Positions 43,189 to 51,944 of a stretch of DNA of 64,000 nt are shown piece after piece. A model generated the notes under the pieces. The model did no database searches, was not told the origin of the DNA, and saw nothing but the letters and a program-made list of their open reading frames with translations. This stretch comes from Hyphomicrobiales bacterium (lineage in GTDB: Bacteria; Pseudomonadota; Alphaproteobacteria; Rhizobiales; Rhizobiaceae), in NCBI GenBank assembly GCA_900472395.1, contig UCHV01000019.1:1-64000 (forward strand), in the 5' to 3' direction. Every line of letters starts with the position of its first letter. The first letter of the stretch is position 1. The position numbers and the translations under genes were made by a program.

Positions 43189-43212
43189 GTAGGCGGTCTC
43201 CGGACCGCCTAC
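43189..43212 (+). terminator. Hairpin after glpK
   Basis: GTAGGCGGTC-TCCG-GACCGCCTAC, ten pairs with a small loop, just after the glpK stop and overlapping the stop codon of the convergent SH3 gene. No T run follows (TTGATG), so termination may be incomplete. Confidence 0.55.
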
Positions 43213-43838
43213 TTGATGACCTCTGCCGGATAAACGCCCCAGAGCGAGGCCTGTTCGACATAACCTTCAAGCCTATGCCCGATCAGCGAGACCCGGCACC
43301 AGTGTCCGTCGCAGCTATCGAGCGACATACGGACACGTGCCTCCAGATCGGCAACAACCGCCGACCGGCTTGATGCCGAGCGGTGGAGCGGCACGGTCGT
43401 ATCGACCCATGGCCCGATGACGGCTGTGCGGCGGCCGGATAGAAGCGGCGCATACATCCAGCCGGTAATGCCGTCATAATCACGCACCTGCCGCCAATTG
43501 CCGAATTCTTCGGTAATCTCCATCGGCAGGCCCTGCACCTTGTAGACCCAGCGGCTGCCGTAGTCGGTGGAGGGGCCGACGCGCATACGGGAATTGGCGA
43601 ATTTCAGCGATACATAGCGCGGCACCGGATATCCGGTTTCGCGGCCCTTCTTCCAGCTGGCATTGAAGGCGGGGGCCGCCTCCACCCGGTCGCTGACGCT
43701 GGCCGGGCCGATGAACGCGGCTGCCAGCGCAATGCCCACGAAAACGGCGGACAAGGCCACAGCGAACATGCCGTGGCCTTGTCCGCGTGTCCTGCGGACC
43801 TGGTATTCAAATCGCGGCCGCATCGGCGCGTTCGTCAC
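43209..43838 (-). CDS. Bacterial SH3-domain protein
   Basis: 209 residues with one membrane helix near the N-terminus (FAVALSAVFVGIALAAAFIG) and two SH3-like parts: FANSRMRVGPSTDYGSRWVY, KVQGLPMEITEEFGNWRQVR, and the second with SRSAVVADLEARVRM and WCRVSLIGHRLEGYVE. It is probably periplasmic and binds cell-wall or surface ligands. The downstream gene on the same strand does not follow; upstream is the ialB-like gene with 1 bp between, so both may be one unit. Confidence 0.85.
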   Translation of the reverse strand: MTNAPMRPRFEYQVRRTRGQGHGMFAVALSAVFVGIALAAAFIGPASVSDRVEAAPAFNASWKKGRETGYPVPRYVSLKFANSRMRVGPSTDYGSRWVYKVQGLPMEITEEFGNWRQVRDYDGITGWMYAPLLSGRRTAVIGPWVDTTVPLHRSASSRSAVVADLEARVRMSLDSCDGHWCRVSLIGHRLEGYVEQASLWGVYPAEVIK

Positions 43839-43839
43839 A

Positions 43840-44334
43840 TCAGTTGCAACGATTGGCTTCGTTCAGCGCGGCAGTGACGCCAGACAGTGAGTAGGAATAC
43901 TGCGTGTTGGTGCCGCGCGCCGAGGTGGCTTTCAGGCTCATGCTGGCACCGCCGCGCATGGCGGTGATCATGGCCGGTTCGCGATCCTTGTTACGCACCC
44001 AGGCGGCGTTGTCCTTGGGCTGCATTTCAAAGCTGTTGCCGTCTATGTTGACGGTCACGTCGGAGGTCGATCGCAAGTCGTAACCCATGATCGCCTGCGG
44101 CATGATCGCGCCACCGCCCTGCGGGGCAACGATGAAGAAATTGTCGCCATGATTGACGGAGGAAGGCTGCGACGAGGTCGGAACGCTGAGCGCATAACAA
44201 TGCTTCCGGCCACCGCTTTCATAAGCGTAGACGCCCCAGGCGTCGAACTGCTTGACGCGGGCAGGCTGGGCCTGGGCCGCGGCGGCGGAGAGAAGAGCGA
44301 TTGAAACTGCAGCGGAAATGGACTTGACGAGCAT
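43840..44334 (-). CDS. Invasion-associated locus B (IalB) family protein
   Basis: 164 residues from the ATG at 44334 with a clear signal peptide (ending AQAQ). VKQFDAWGVYAYESGGRKHCYALSV is the IalB start, followed by NFFIVAPQGGG and the central SFEMQPKDNAAWV. IalB was named for red cell invasion by Bartonella; in soil Rhizobiales it is a periplasmic protein of unknown role. Two cysteines may form a disulfide. The stop nearly meets the SH3 gene start. Confidence 0.88.
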   Translation of the reverse strand: MLVKSISAAVSIALLSAAAAQAQPARVKQFDAWGVYAYESGGRKHCYALSVPTSSQPSSVNHGDNFFIVAPQGGGAIMPQAIMGYDLRSTSDVTVNIDGNSFEMQPKDNAAWVRNKDREPAMITAMRGGASMSLKATSARGTNTQYSYSLSGVTAALNEANRCN

Positions 44335-44670
44335 CGGATGTCCCTGACGAAATTGTGTTGGCATTAGAGGTCTGGACAGACCGGCCGGCGAAGCCCGATC
44401 AAAGGCGGGCGGAGTTACTCAATAGTTAAAATGTTAGCTTTCTGCTGTTCAAGGAGCCTCACGAAGCCGTGAAGTCGCCTCAATGCCGCCGCGTGTTGGC
44501 CATAGAGCCGTGCGCAATACGCTGCTGATTAAGCATATGGCGCTAAGGCGGGGACAATTGGCGAAGATGATTGCAACGACCATTGGCCAGAGGATAGTGT
44601 CCCGCCTCATGGGCTGGGTCTGGTCGGCTGTGTGCGCTGCGCGCGGCCCGAACGCATCGATGGGACGATA
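44335..44670. other. Intergenic region upstream of the carboxypeptidase gene
   Basis: About 340 bp. A 62-codon plus-strand frame (44483-44671) ends by TAATG overlap with the carboxypeptidase start, but it lacks a Shine-Dalgarno site and has an unlikely composition. Nothing else recognised. Confidence 0.4.
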
Positions 44671-45999
44671 ATGCGCATGATTTCCGCGGCCCGAAACCGC
44701 TTCCTTTATATTCTCGCCGGTCTGCTGTTCGTGGGGCTCAGCCTGTCCGCCAATGCAGCGCGCGCCGGTTACGCGCATTTCATCGTCGATGCGAATTCCG
44801 GTGAAGTGTTTGCGGCAGAAAATGTGGATGTCCCCAATCATCCCGCATCGTTGACCAAGATGATGACGCTCTATCTCGCTTTCGAAGCGATTGGCCAAGG
44901 GCGGCTTGCCTGGGATCAGCAGATCATCATGACGCCGAATGCGGCGGAAAAAATTCCCTTCAAGCTCGGCATCGGCGCCGGCAAGCCTCTTATCGTGCGC
45001 GAAGCCGTTTATGCCACCGCCATTCGCTCCGCCAACGATGCGGCGCAGGCGATCGGAGATCATCTTGGCGGCAGCGAAGAGAATTTTGCGCGTATGATGA
45101 CAGTGAAGGCACGGGCACTTGGCATGCGCAGCACCGTGTTTCGCAATGCCTCGGGCCTACCGGACGATGCGCAGGTGACGACCGCGCGTGACATGGCTGT
45201 CCTTGCCGCTGCGCTGATCCGAGATTACCCGCAGGAATACCGTATCTTCTCGGAGCGTTCCTTCAATTTCCGCGGCCGCACGATCCGAGGCCATAATAAC
45301 CTGATGTATCGTTATGCCGGTATGGACGGCGTGAAGACGGGTTATGTGGACGCCTCCGGCTTCAACCTCGTCAGCGCCGTCAATGAAAACGGCCGGCGTA
45401 TTATTGGCGTCGTCATGGGCGGCAAGACCGCGCGCAGCCGTGACGCGCAGATGGAAGCGTTGCTCGACCGTGCGCTCGGCCGTGAAACGCTTGTGGCCGA
45501 TGCGACTGCCAAGCCGGTTCCGGCCCCGGCAAATGTGCCGCAGCCCTTCCGCGATCCATCCACGACCGAAGTGCTGGCGCAAACGAAACTCGCCAACAGG
45601 CAGGCTTCCAGCTTGCCGGGTGTCAACCGTGCCGCACCGGTGCCGGCACTCGCCCTTGAAGCCTCTTCGCGCTCGAAGGCTCAGGAAGGGATTGCCTCGA
45701 TCGTGCCGGCCACGCCCGGCGCCGCTGTCGCTTCTGCCGATCCGAGTGGCTGGCGCATACAGATCGCCGCCGCCGGCAGCCGCAGTGCCGCATCGCGGCT
45801 TCTCACCCGTGCGCAGGCAATCCTGTCGAACCATTTCGGCGCTGTCGCCCCGCTCATCAACGAGGCCCCGCGTGATGGCGGCGGTGCGATGTTCCGCGCC
45901 CAGATCGTCGGCTTCGGTGACAGAAAAGGCGCAATGGAAGCCTGTAGTGCGCTGATGCGCTACTCGGTCGAATGTTTTGTACTGCAAGGTTCCGGTTGA
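44671..45999 (+). CDS. D-alanyl-D-alanine carboxypeptidase (S11) with SPOR domain
   Basis: 442 residues from the ATG at 44671. A signal peptide ends near residue 32; catalytic SLTK at 60-63, SAN near 120 and KTG in MDGVKTGYVDASG. The enzyme trims the terminal D-Ala from peptidoglycan pentapeptides. After a Pro/Ala-rich linker (about 280-350) comes a C-terminal SPOR domain (WRIQIAAAGSRSAASRLLTR, residues about 360-440), which binds denuded glycan at the division site and would place the enzyme at the septum. Confidence 0.95.
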   Translation: MRMISAARNRFLYILAGLLFVGLSLSANAARAGYAHFIVDANSGEVFAAENVDVPNHPASLTKMMTLYLAFEAIGQGRLAWDQQIIMTPNAAEKIPFKLGIGAGKPLIVREAVYATAIRSANDAAQAIGDHLGGSEENFARMMTVKARALGMRSTVFRNASGLPDDAQVTTARDMAVLAAALIRDYPQEYRIFSERSFNFRGRTIRGHNNLMYRYAGMDGVKTGYVDASGFNLVSAVNENGRRIIGVVMGGKTARSRDAQMEALLDRALGRETLVADATAKPVPAPANVPQPFRDPSTTEVLAQTKLANRQASSLPGVNRAAPVPALALEASSRSKAQEGIASIVPATPGAAVASADPSGWRIQIAAAGSRSAASRLLTRAQAILSNHFGAVAPLINEAPRDGGGAMFRAQIVGFGDRKGAMEACSALMRYSVECFVLQGSG

Positions 46000-46029
46000 C
46001 GCAGGCTTTGCCGCTGCGCTGGAGATCGA

Positions 46030-46056
46030 CGGGCGGAATGGTATCGTTTCCGCCCG
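46030..46056 (+). terminator. Hairpin after the carboxypeptidase gene
   Basis: CGGGCGGAA (46030-46038) pairs with TTCCGCCCG (46048-46056). The T run follows about 11 bases later (GTTTTT), so this is only a likely terminator. Confidence 0.5.
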
Positions 46057-46063
46057 CTCGCTG

Positions 46064-46495
46064 TCAGTTTTTCACCGGTTCGTTCATCGCCCAGAGGATG
46101 CCGAACGGATCACGCAACTGGCCGTAACGGTCTCCCCAGAACATCACCTGAAGTTCGGTGACGACGGTAAAGCCGGCATCAACCGCGCGCTTCCACCAGA
46201 AATCGATGCCTTCAACCGGCAGCATGATGGTGAAAGCCTGTGGTTTCTCAAGCGGGTAGCCGTGGTCGGGATAGGGGTCGCTCAGCATCAGCGATGATCC
46301 GTTGATGTAGAGATGCACGTGCATCGTGCGGCCCTGTTCATCCGGCGGGTGAGCGCCGGCCAACTCGGCGCCCAGCGCCTTGCCGTAAACCTCGATAGCC
46401 TTCATCGCGCCGTCTATCTGCAGATAGGCGACGACGCCTCCCTTGACCGGCACCGGTGGCTGTTCCGTTGCACTTTGCTCTGCCGTGGCTTCCAT
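46064..46495 (-). CDS. VOC-superfamily protein (PhnB/glyoxalase-like)
   Basis: 143 residues from the ATG at 46495, which has a nearly perfect AGGAGG site 6 bases upstream; a longer reading to 46597 is not needed. After a Gln/Pro-rich start, VVAYLQIDGAMKAIEVYGKA, MHVHLYINGSSLMLSDPYP and GDRYGQLRDPFGILWAM are a VOC (glyoxalase/bleomycin-resistance) fold of the PhnB type. The metal-binding pattern is partly kept. Substrate unknown; it is followed by a GFA gene on the same strand. Confidence 0.87.
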   Translation of the reverse strand: MEATAEQSATEQPPVPVKGGVVAYLQIDGAMKAIEVYGKALGAELAGAHPPDEQGRTMHVHLYINGSSLMLSDPYPDHGYPLEKPQAFTIMLPVEGIDFWWKRAVDAGFTVVTELQVMFWGDRYGQLRDPFGILWAMNEPVKN

Positions 46496-46584
46496 TTCTT
46501 CCTCCTGTGATGGCTGCCCGTTCTGACGGGATATCTCTAGGACGTGGGGCAGGGGGGGCGAGCCGACAGTGCCGATGAACTTTT

Positions 46585-47043
46585 TCAGGGTTTCCACTCC
46601 GCAAACTCCCTGGTCAGTTCCGCGTAGGCTTCCATCGGCGGAAATTCCTCAAAACCGTGGGCGGCTCCGGTGTCGGCCCATGCAAACTTGGCCGAGGTGT
46701 AGGTCTCGATGAAGGGCGCGAACCACGATGCGTCATCGAGCATGGTTGGGCGAACGTTGACGAACCAGTCCATGCCGACCGGCTTTGTGTAAAGCCAGCT
46801 CTTGCATCGGGAGCAATGGTAATGATGGACGTCGTCGCCATGAGCGCCTCCGATCACCGGATCGCCGACCGTCACCTCGAAACCCTGTGCAGGGATCGCG
46901 GCGGAGCAGGAAAAGGCGCTTGCGCTCATCTTCTGGCAACCGCGGCAATGGCAGGCCATGGTGATCATTGGCGGTGCGGTGATCTTCAGGCGCACCTCGC
47001 CGCAGCGACAGGAACCTTCGAGCGGCAAATTCGGCATCGGCAT
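46585..47043 (-). CDS. GFA-family (glutathione-dependent formaldehyde-activating-like) protein
   Basis: 152 residues starting MPMPNLPLEGSCRCGEVRLK at 47043 after GGGAGATAG. Zinc-binding cysteines lie in CRCGEVR, CHCRGCQ and HCSRCKSWLY, the CENP-V/GFA pattern. The family includes the formaldehyde-activating enzyme but many members have no known reaction. The GST gene upstream on the same strand and the VOC gene downstream suggest a glutathione or detoxification context. Confidence 0.9.
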   Translation of the reverse strand: MPMPNLPLEGSCRCGEVRLKITAPPMITMACHCRGCQKMSASAFSCSAAIPAQGFEVTVGDPVIGGAHGDDVHHYHCSRCKSWLYTKPVGMDWFVNVRPTMLDDASWFAPFIETYTSAKFAWADTGAAHGFEEFPPMEAYAELTREFAEWKP

Positions 47044-47092
47044 GGCTATCTCCCTGGTAATCCCAAAGAGATAGCGCGTTTTTGTGGTGGTG

Positions 47093-47800
47093 TCAGGCAG
47101 GACGTTTGGGAATGTCCAGCCCGCGCTCGACGGCCGGGCGGGCAAGGCCGCGTTCGAGCCACTTCGGCACGTTCTTTAATTCATCGTATTGCACCAGATC
47201 GCCGGCGCTATAAAAGCCGATCAGGTTGCGCACCCAGCCAAGCATGGCGATATCGGCGATCGTGTATTCGTCGCCCATGATCCAGTCGCGGTCTTCCAGC
47301 CGGCTTTCGAGGACGCGGATCAGGCGAGCGCTTTCCTTGGCGTAACGATCACGCGGGCGCTTGTCTTCAAATTCCTTGCCGGCAAATTTGTGGAAGAAAC
47401 CAAGCTGGCCGAACATCGGCCCCAGCCCGCCCATCTGGAACATCACCCACTGTATCGCTTCGTAGCGTTTGGCCGGATCGACAGGCAGAAACTTGCCGGT
47501 CTTTTCGGCAAGGTAGATCAGGATGGCGCCGGATTCGAACAGCGCGAGCGGTTCGCCGTTCGGGCCATCGGGATCGAGGATTGCGGGGATCTTGCCGTTG
47601 GGGTTGAGCGACAGGTATTCCGGTCCCCAGGTCTCGTCGGCGCCGATATTGATGAAATGCGGCTCATAAGGCAGGCCGGTTTCTTCCAGCATGATCGAGA
47701 CTTTCACACCGTTCGGCGTCGGCGTGGAATAGAGCTGCAGGATATCCGGGTTTTGCGCGGGCCATTTCCGGGTGATCGGAAAGGCTGAAAGATCGGCCAT
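47093..47800 (-). CDS. Glutathione S-transferase, YghU/Nu type
   Basis: 235 residues from the ATG at 47800 (GAGGAAAATGCC upstream). The sequence ILQLYSTPTPNGVKVSIMLE, the N-terminal thioredoxin-like half with the Ser/Thr-Pro-Asn motif, FESGAILIYLAEKTGKFLP and the all-helical half ending RDWIMGDEYTIADIAM mark it as a Nu-class GST (YghU/YfcG family), with disulfide reductase or peroxidase activity towards glutathione. Followed by the GFA gene 49 bp away. Confidence 0.92.
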   Translation of the reverse strand: MADLSAFPITRKWPAQNPDILQLYSTPTPNGVKVSIMLEETGLPYEPHFINIGADETWGPEYLSLNPNGKIPAILDPDGPNGEPLALFESGAILIYLAEKTGKFLPVDPAKRYEAIQWVMFQMGGLGPMFGQLGFFHKFAGKEFEDKRPRDRYAKESARLIRVLESRLEDRDWIMGDEYTIADIAMLGWVRNLIGFYSAGDLVQYDELKNVPKWLERGLARPAVERGLDIPKRPA

Positions 47801-47925
47801 GGCATTTTCCTCAAGCGTTGTTGGCATCACATATGACGAAGGTCATTTCGGGTGCCGTCGAGGCATGTTCAACAGGGCACCCGCAAATCGAACCGGCAAA
47901 TGTTTTGGCAGGGGAACGAGTTCGC

Positions 47926-47961
47926 AAAAAAAAACGCCGCAAGACAGGGATCTTACGGCGT
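47926..47961 (-). terminator. Strong terminator of the DUF5330 gene
   Basis: On the minus strand an 11 bp stem ACGCCGTAAGA/TCTTGCGGCGT (one wobble pair) is followed by nine Ts (47926-47934). It lies about 90 bp past the DUF5330 stop. Confidence 0.92.
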
Positions 47962-48048
47962 CAGCATGTGCTGCAGTTGTTCCGTGTCACGGGTAAGGCA
48001 GTCCGTGGCGGATGGTGGCGCTCGCGCGAAAGCGCGCGGCAAATTCCG

Positions 48049-48480
48049 TTAGAGTTGTGGGCGCTTCAGAGGCACCGGGATGTTGATGACGGTTCCGGTG
48101 AACACATGATCAGCCGGCGGGATATTTCCGGCCGCAGCGATCTTCTGCGGCATGGGCTGCTGCGACGGATCGGGAATGATGGCGCCGGCGGTCTTGGCTT
48201 CGTCTTCAGCAAGGCTCTTGTCGAGCAGTTCGTAAGCGACGCGGGCGCCTTCCTTGGCGCGGTAGCCGAGCGCGGTGAAGGTTTCGGCACCCTTCACACA
48301 TACATCCGGCTTCTCGATGCAGATGGAAGACACATAGTCATAAGCGCCGGTCGCGGCGGCGATAGCGCTGGCCATCTCGAACGGTCTCGGGCCATTCGTC
48401 TCTTCGCCATTGGCGCTGAAATAGGACAGGGCCACGAGGCCGAGACCGAAATAAACGCTACCCTTGATCAAAAACCACAT
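48049..48480 (-). CDS. DUF5330 protein
   Basis: 143 residues. It begins MWFLIKGSVYFGLGLVALSY, a signal or membrane anchor that is nearly constant in this Rhizobiales family, and continues with a soluble part containing YVSSICIEKPDVCVKGAETF (two Cys likely bonded) and TALGYRAKEGARVAYELLD. It ends in a Pro-rich tail. Function not known. It has a strong terminator and stands alone. Confidence 0.88.
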   Translation of the reverse strand: MWFLIKGSVYFGLGLVALSYFSANGEETNGPRPFEMASAIAAATGAYDYVSSICIEKPDVCVKGAETFTALGYRAKEGARVAYELLDKSLAEDEAKTAGAIIPDPSQQPMPQKIAAAGNIPPADHVFTGTVINIPVPLKRPQL

Positions 48481-48933
48481 TGTCTTATCCGTTTCGCCCT
48501 GTTGTCGGCTGCCGGTTCTTGCCCGGTTCTGACGGTCACATTAGGCGTCATCCCCGAATGCCGGCTTATGGCGGAGCCGCGAATTTTCGCAAAATTTATG
48601 TCGAATTTTATCTTTTCAAATGCCTGTGCGTATTCGACACACATTCGATGCTTTTTTGCGTAAAACTTTAGCGGTTCTCATTAAGCATATTTATGGCGCA
48701 GATGCCGAAAGTCACGAGTGTTAACAGGCAGATGGCCTGCCCAAATTCTTAACGCGCGCCGGAAAAACAAGGCAAATCCGTTGGTTACGTGCCGTTAACC
48801 ATGTCGGGAAAAGTACCCTCAAAAAGCGTCGGAAAGTCATGTTTGGGCCTCGCCGGGAGGCACGGAGAGGCCATTTTTATCCTTTCCTTAAGCCGCCGAC
48901 GCCTATTGTCGGTCTCATGAAAACCGTGAATTT
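48481..48933. other. Intergenic region upstream of the histidine kinase
   Basis: About 450 bp; the centre (48600-48790) is AT-rich with several TTAA half-sites (for example at 48722 and 48796) but no pair with the exact CtrA spacing. It should contain divergent promoters of the DUF5330 gene and the kinase operon. No gene seen. Confidence 0.45.
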
Positions 48934-50535
48934 TTGGGTCCGGGCGTGCGTGTATTGAGTAACATCGGCTTGAGGGTGGTCGCGATTGTCGACCATACCG
49001 CGGTTCGCTGGCTGCAGCACCTCGGCGAAGGTGAAGGGGCCCGTGCGGGCGAGGTTGTCGCCCTGCGATGCCTGGCTTTTGCCGCGCTGCCCTCCTTTAT
49101 CGTTGTGCCGCTTCTTCTGGTCACCGTCATGCTGCCGTCACTGGCATTGCCGCTTGGTGTGGCCATCGTGCTGTCCTTCTTCCTGGCGCTGGCGACAGCC
49201 GTCATCGCGCTGCCGCGTTCGCGCGCAGATCGCATCGTTGCACCGGTGATCGATGCCGAGCAGGCCGTTTTCGATGCCTGCCCCGGTCTGGTTCTTTATG
49301 CCGATGCTTCCGGTCGTATCCAGCGCGCCGGTGGGCGTGAGCGTAACCGCATGCCGTCGATGCTGATCGAACCGGTGGGCCTGACGCTTACCGATATCGT
49401 CCATGTGTCCGATCGCATCGCCGTTGGTCAGGCTTTCGATGCGCTGCGACTGGGTTCCGAAAGTGCACAGGTCGATGCCCGTGTCGAACGTCCCGTCGAT
49501 CCGCAGACCGGTCGCCAGTTCATGCCGTCGCGGCTGGACATGACCGCCGTGCGCAACGATTTCGGCGATCTTTCAGCCGTCTTCGTTCAGTTGCGCGACG
49601 TTTCCGAAGAAGTGAAGCTGCGCGAAGAAATCGGTGCCGGCGCAGACGAAATCCGTTCCGCCCACGAGGCGAAATCCCGCTTCCTTGCCGCCGTCAGCCA
49701 TGAACTGCGCACGCCGCTCAATGCCATTCTCGGTTTTTCCGATGTGCTGCAGGGCGAATATTTCGGCAAGCTCGCGAATGATCGCCAGCGTGAATATGTC
49801 GGCCTGATCCGCCAGTCCGGTGCCCATCTTCTGTCGGTGGTCAACACCATGCTCGACATGAGCAAGATCGAAGCCGGCCGTTACGAACTGATGACCGAGC
49901 CCTTCGTGATCGGTGATGCCGTCGAGGCTTGCCGCGCCATGCTCGATCTGCAGGCGCGCGAAAAAGGCGTGACGCTGACGACCCGCATCCAGCGCGGTCT
50001 GGGTGAGGTGACCGCCGACCGCCGTGCGTTGCAGCAGGTGCTGATCAATCTTGTCGGCAATGCCATCAAGTTTACCGACGCAAACGGCGTCGTCTCCGTC
50101 GATGCCGCACTTACGGGCAACGACCTCGTCCTGACCGTCAGCGATACCGGTATCGGCATCGCGGCCGACAAGCTGTGCCAGATTGGCCAGCCTTTCGTGC
50201 AGGTTCAGGATCATTACACCCGCGCTCATGAAGGTACCGGCCTTGGCCTGTCCCTCGTCAAAGGCTTGGTGACGCTCCATGGCGGCACGTTTGCGATGGC
50301 AAGCCATCCGGGCGTCGGTACGGTGGTTACCATCGTGTTGCCCGCCGATGGCTCCGGTGTTCTCGGCGCTGACGAGGTTGCCGATCTTCCATTCGAGTTT
50401 CCTCCGCGCCTGACCTCGGCTGTGGAAAACCAGCGTCTCCTTGCTCATGACAAGATCGGACGGCTAGAAACCAAACAGACAGATATTCAGGCACAGGACT
50501 TTGCGGATGAACGCGCAGAAGCGAAAATCGCCTGA
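48934..50535 (+). CDS. Membrane sensor histidine kinase, DivJ/PleC/PdhS-like
   Basis: About 533 residues from a TTG at 48934; GTG at 48946 or TTG at 48955 are also possible. Two membrane helices (about 45-63 and 70-93, LPSFIVVPLLLVTVML and VAIVLSFFLALATAV) precede a PAS-like region, then HisKA with FLAAVSHELRTPLNAILGFS (His256) and the ATPase domain (NLVGNAIKFTD, DTGIGIA, GTGLGLS). The kinase core resembles the DivJ/PleC/PdhS kinases that set the state of DivK and thus CtrA activity. The assignment to one of these is unsure. It overlaps the next gene by 29 bp. Confidence 0.82.
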   Translation: MGPGVRVLSNIGLRVVAIVDHTAVRWLQHLGEGEGARAGEVVALRCLAFAALPSFIVVPLLLVTVMLPSLALPLGVAIVLSFFLALATAVIALPRSRADRIVAPVIDAEQAVFDACPGLVLYADASGRIQRAGGRERNRMPSMLIEPVGLTLTDIVHVSDRIAVGQAFDALRLGSESAQVDARVERPVDPQTGRQFMPSRLDMTAVRNDFGDLSAVFVQLRDVSEEVKLREEIGAGADEIRSAHEAKSRFLAAVSHELRTPLNAILGFSDVLQGEYFGKLANDRQREYVGLIRQSGAHLLSVVNTMLDMSKIEAGRYELMTEPFVIGDAVEACRAMLDLQAREKGVTLTTRIQRGLGEVTADRRALQQVLINLVGNAIKFTDANGVVSVDAALTGNDLVLTVSDTGIGIAADKLCQIGQPFVQVQDHYTRAHEGTGLGLSLVKGLVTLHGGTFAMASHPGVGTVVTIVLPADGSGVLGADEVADLPFEFPPRLTSAVENQRLLAHDKIGRLETKQTDIQAQDFADERAEAKIA

Positions 50536-51544
50536 TCGCAAGAAGGGCTCGGCAAAAGCGAAACAGCAGCCGGCTCTCTTCATTCAGGCCATCTATGCGG
50601 TTGGCAGCTTTGCCGCGCGTTATCCACGCGTGATCGGCGGAAGTGCCTGCTTTGCGATCGTTTTCGGTTTCGTATCTGCCAATGCGCTCTGGTATCAGCC
50701 GGGCGGCCACCCGTCGCCTTTCCTGCGCACCCGCGATGTCGAGGATCCGAACGGTATTCCGGGTTATCGCATGGCAAGGCCGCAGCCCCCCGCCGATGTC
50801 ACGACCTTCCGTATCGAACGCGCCGACGACAGCAAGCTGGTGACGGCCACGCCGACTGCGCCCGCACAGTCTGTTCCGCCCAACCCTCTGGTTGCCGATA
50901 TCCAGCGTGAATTGACCCGCCGTGGGCTATATGATGGTACCGCCGATGGCGTGATTGGTACGCGCACGGAAGCCGCCATCCTGTTTTTCGAACAGACCGC
51001 TGGCCTGCCGCAGAGCGGCGCGCCGTCAGCAGAAATCCTGGCCGCACTGCGCGCCGAGCCGCAGGCCGCCCCTCAAGTCGCCGTTCCGCCGGCTGCGCAA
51101 CAGCATGCGCCGGTATCTCAGGATCCTGTGCCCCAGGTGGCAAGCCGGCCCGTGCCCAAGCCGCGGCCGACGGAAAATCTGAAAGGTGAGGATCCCGTCG
51201 CCGCCGCCATCCGTGCTGCGGAAAATGGAAAGGCAACGCCTGCCGCCATTCCCGTGCGGGCAACGCCGGCATCTGCGCGGGCCGAACCTGCCGCAATTCG
51301 CACCGCCGACAACCGCACCTCTGAAAGCGGCATTGCGACGACCGGACTGCCGTCGCCGGAAATGGTTCAGCAAATCCAGCGCGGTCTCGCCAACATCGCT
51401 TATGCCGATGTATCGGTCGATGGTGTTGCGGGTTTGCAGACAAAGGCGGCCATCCGCCATTTCGAACGCCATTACCGTCTGCCGGAAACCGGCGAGCCGA
51501 ACGAACTGGTGCTGAAGAAGCTGAAATCGATCGGCGCGCTTTAA
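50507..51544 (+). CDS. Membrane-anchored peptidoglycan-binding protein with two PG_binding_1 domains
   Basis: 345 residues from the ATG at 50507 (a TTG two codons earlier is in frame). A basic start (QKRKSPDRKKGSAKAKQQ), one membrane helix (RVIGGSACFAIVFGFVSANAL), a Pro/Ala-rich linker, and two peptidoglycan-binding repeats: VADIQRELTRRGLYDGTADG and VQQIQRGLANIAYADVSVDG. The anchored protein would tether the inner membrane to the cell wall. It overlaps the kinase by 29 bp, so it is likely co-expressed. Confidence 0.88.
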   Translation: MNAQKRKSPDRKKGSAKAKQQPALFIQAIYAVGSFAARYPRVIGGSACFAIVFGFVSANALWYQPGGHPSPFLRTRDVEDPNGIPGYRMARPQPPADVTTFRIERADDSKLVTATPTAPAQSVPPNPLVADIQRELTRRGLYDGTADGVIGTRTEAAILFFEQTAGLPQSGAPSAEILAALRAEPQAAPQVAVPPAAQQHAPVSQDPVPQVASRPVPKPRPTENLKGEDPVAAAIRAAENGKATPAAIPVRATPASARAEPAAIRTADNRTSESGIATTGLPSPEMVQQIQRGLANIAYADVSVDGVAGLQTKAAIRHFERHYRLPETGEPNELVLKKLKSIGAL

Positions 51545-51571
51545 GCGGTCTTTCTAAGCGGCCTCGGCAGG

Positions 51572-51802
51572 TCAGGGGCGCTGCTGCGCGAACACGATCA
51601 TCTGCCAGACGACGGCGCCCAGAAGGTCGTGTCGATGATGGTTCATCGGCAGGGCGCTACCCTTGGCAACTGCCGTCTCGTCCCCGCAGGTCTTGCATCG
51701 GTAGATGCCGCCATTGGCGACAACCTGACCCGGTTGCCAGTCACGATCAAAAGCCGGAACGTTGCTTTCGCGCAGAAAGTTCGAATATTTGAACTGTGCC
51801 AT
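51572..51802 (-). CDS. Small zinc-ribbon-like protein
   Basis: 76 residues from the ATG at 51802 (MAQFKYSNFLRESNVPAFDR). IYRCKTCGDETAVAKGSAL carries one CxxC, and MNHHRHDLLGAVVWQM provides His residues that could complete a metal site. No known catalytic motif. The stop lies 27 bp from the end of the convergent peptidoglycan-binding gene. Confidence 0.7.
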   Translation of the reverse strand: MAQFKYSNFLRESNVPAFDRDWQPGQVVANGGIYRCKTCGDETAVAKGSALPMNHHRHDLLGAVVWQMIVFAQQRP

Positions 51803-51944
51803 TACGGACCCGCTTGCCGGCTTTCCTGATAATAAATTCACGTCGCAACCAGCCGTATAGCCGTGACGACCGGACTATGCCGGAGCTTATATTGACAATT
51901 GATGAAATGGCTCGGGGGTCGACTTCGTTTCCCGTTTGACCTCA

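Noticed and set aside
43209-43212. T-rich terminator for glpK
   Set aside because: The stem is perfect but the expected T run is missing; recorded only as a weak terminator.
44483-44671. 62-codon plus-strand frame before the carboxypeptidase
   Set aside because: No Shine-Dalgarno site; the TAATG overlap alone is not enough.
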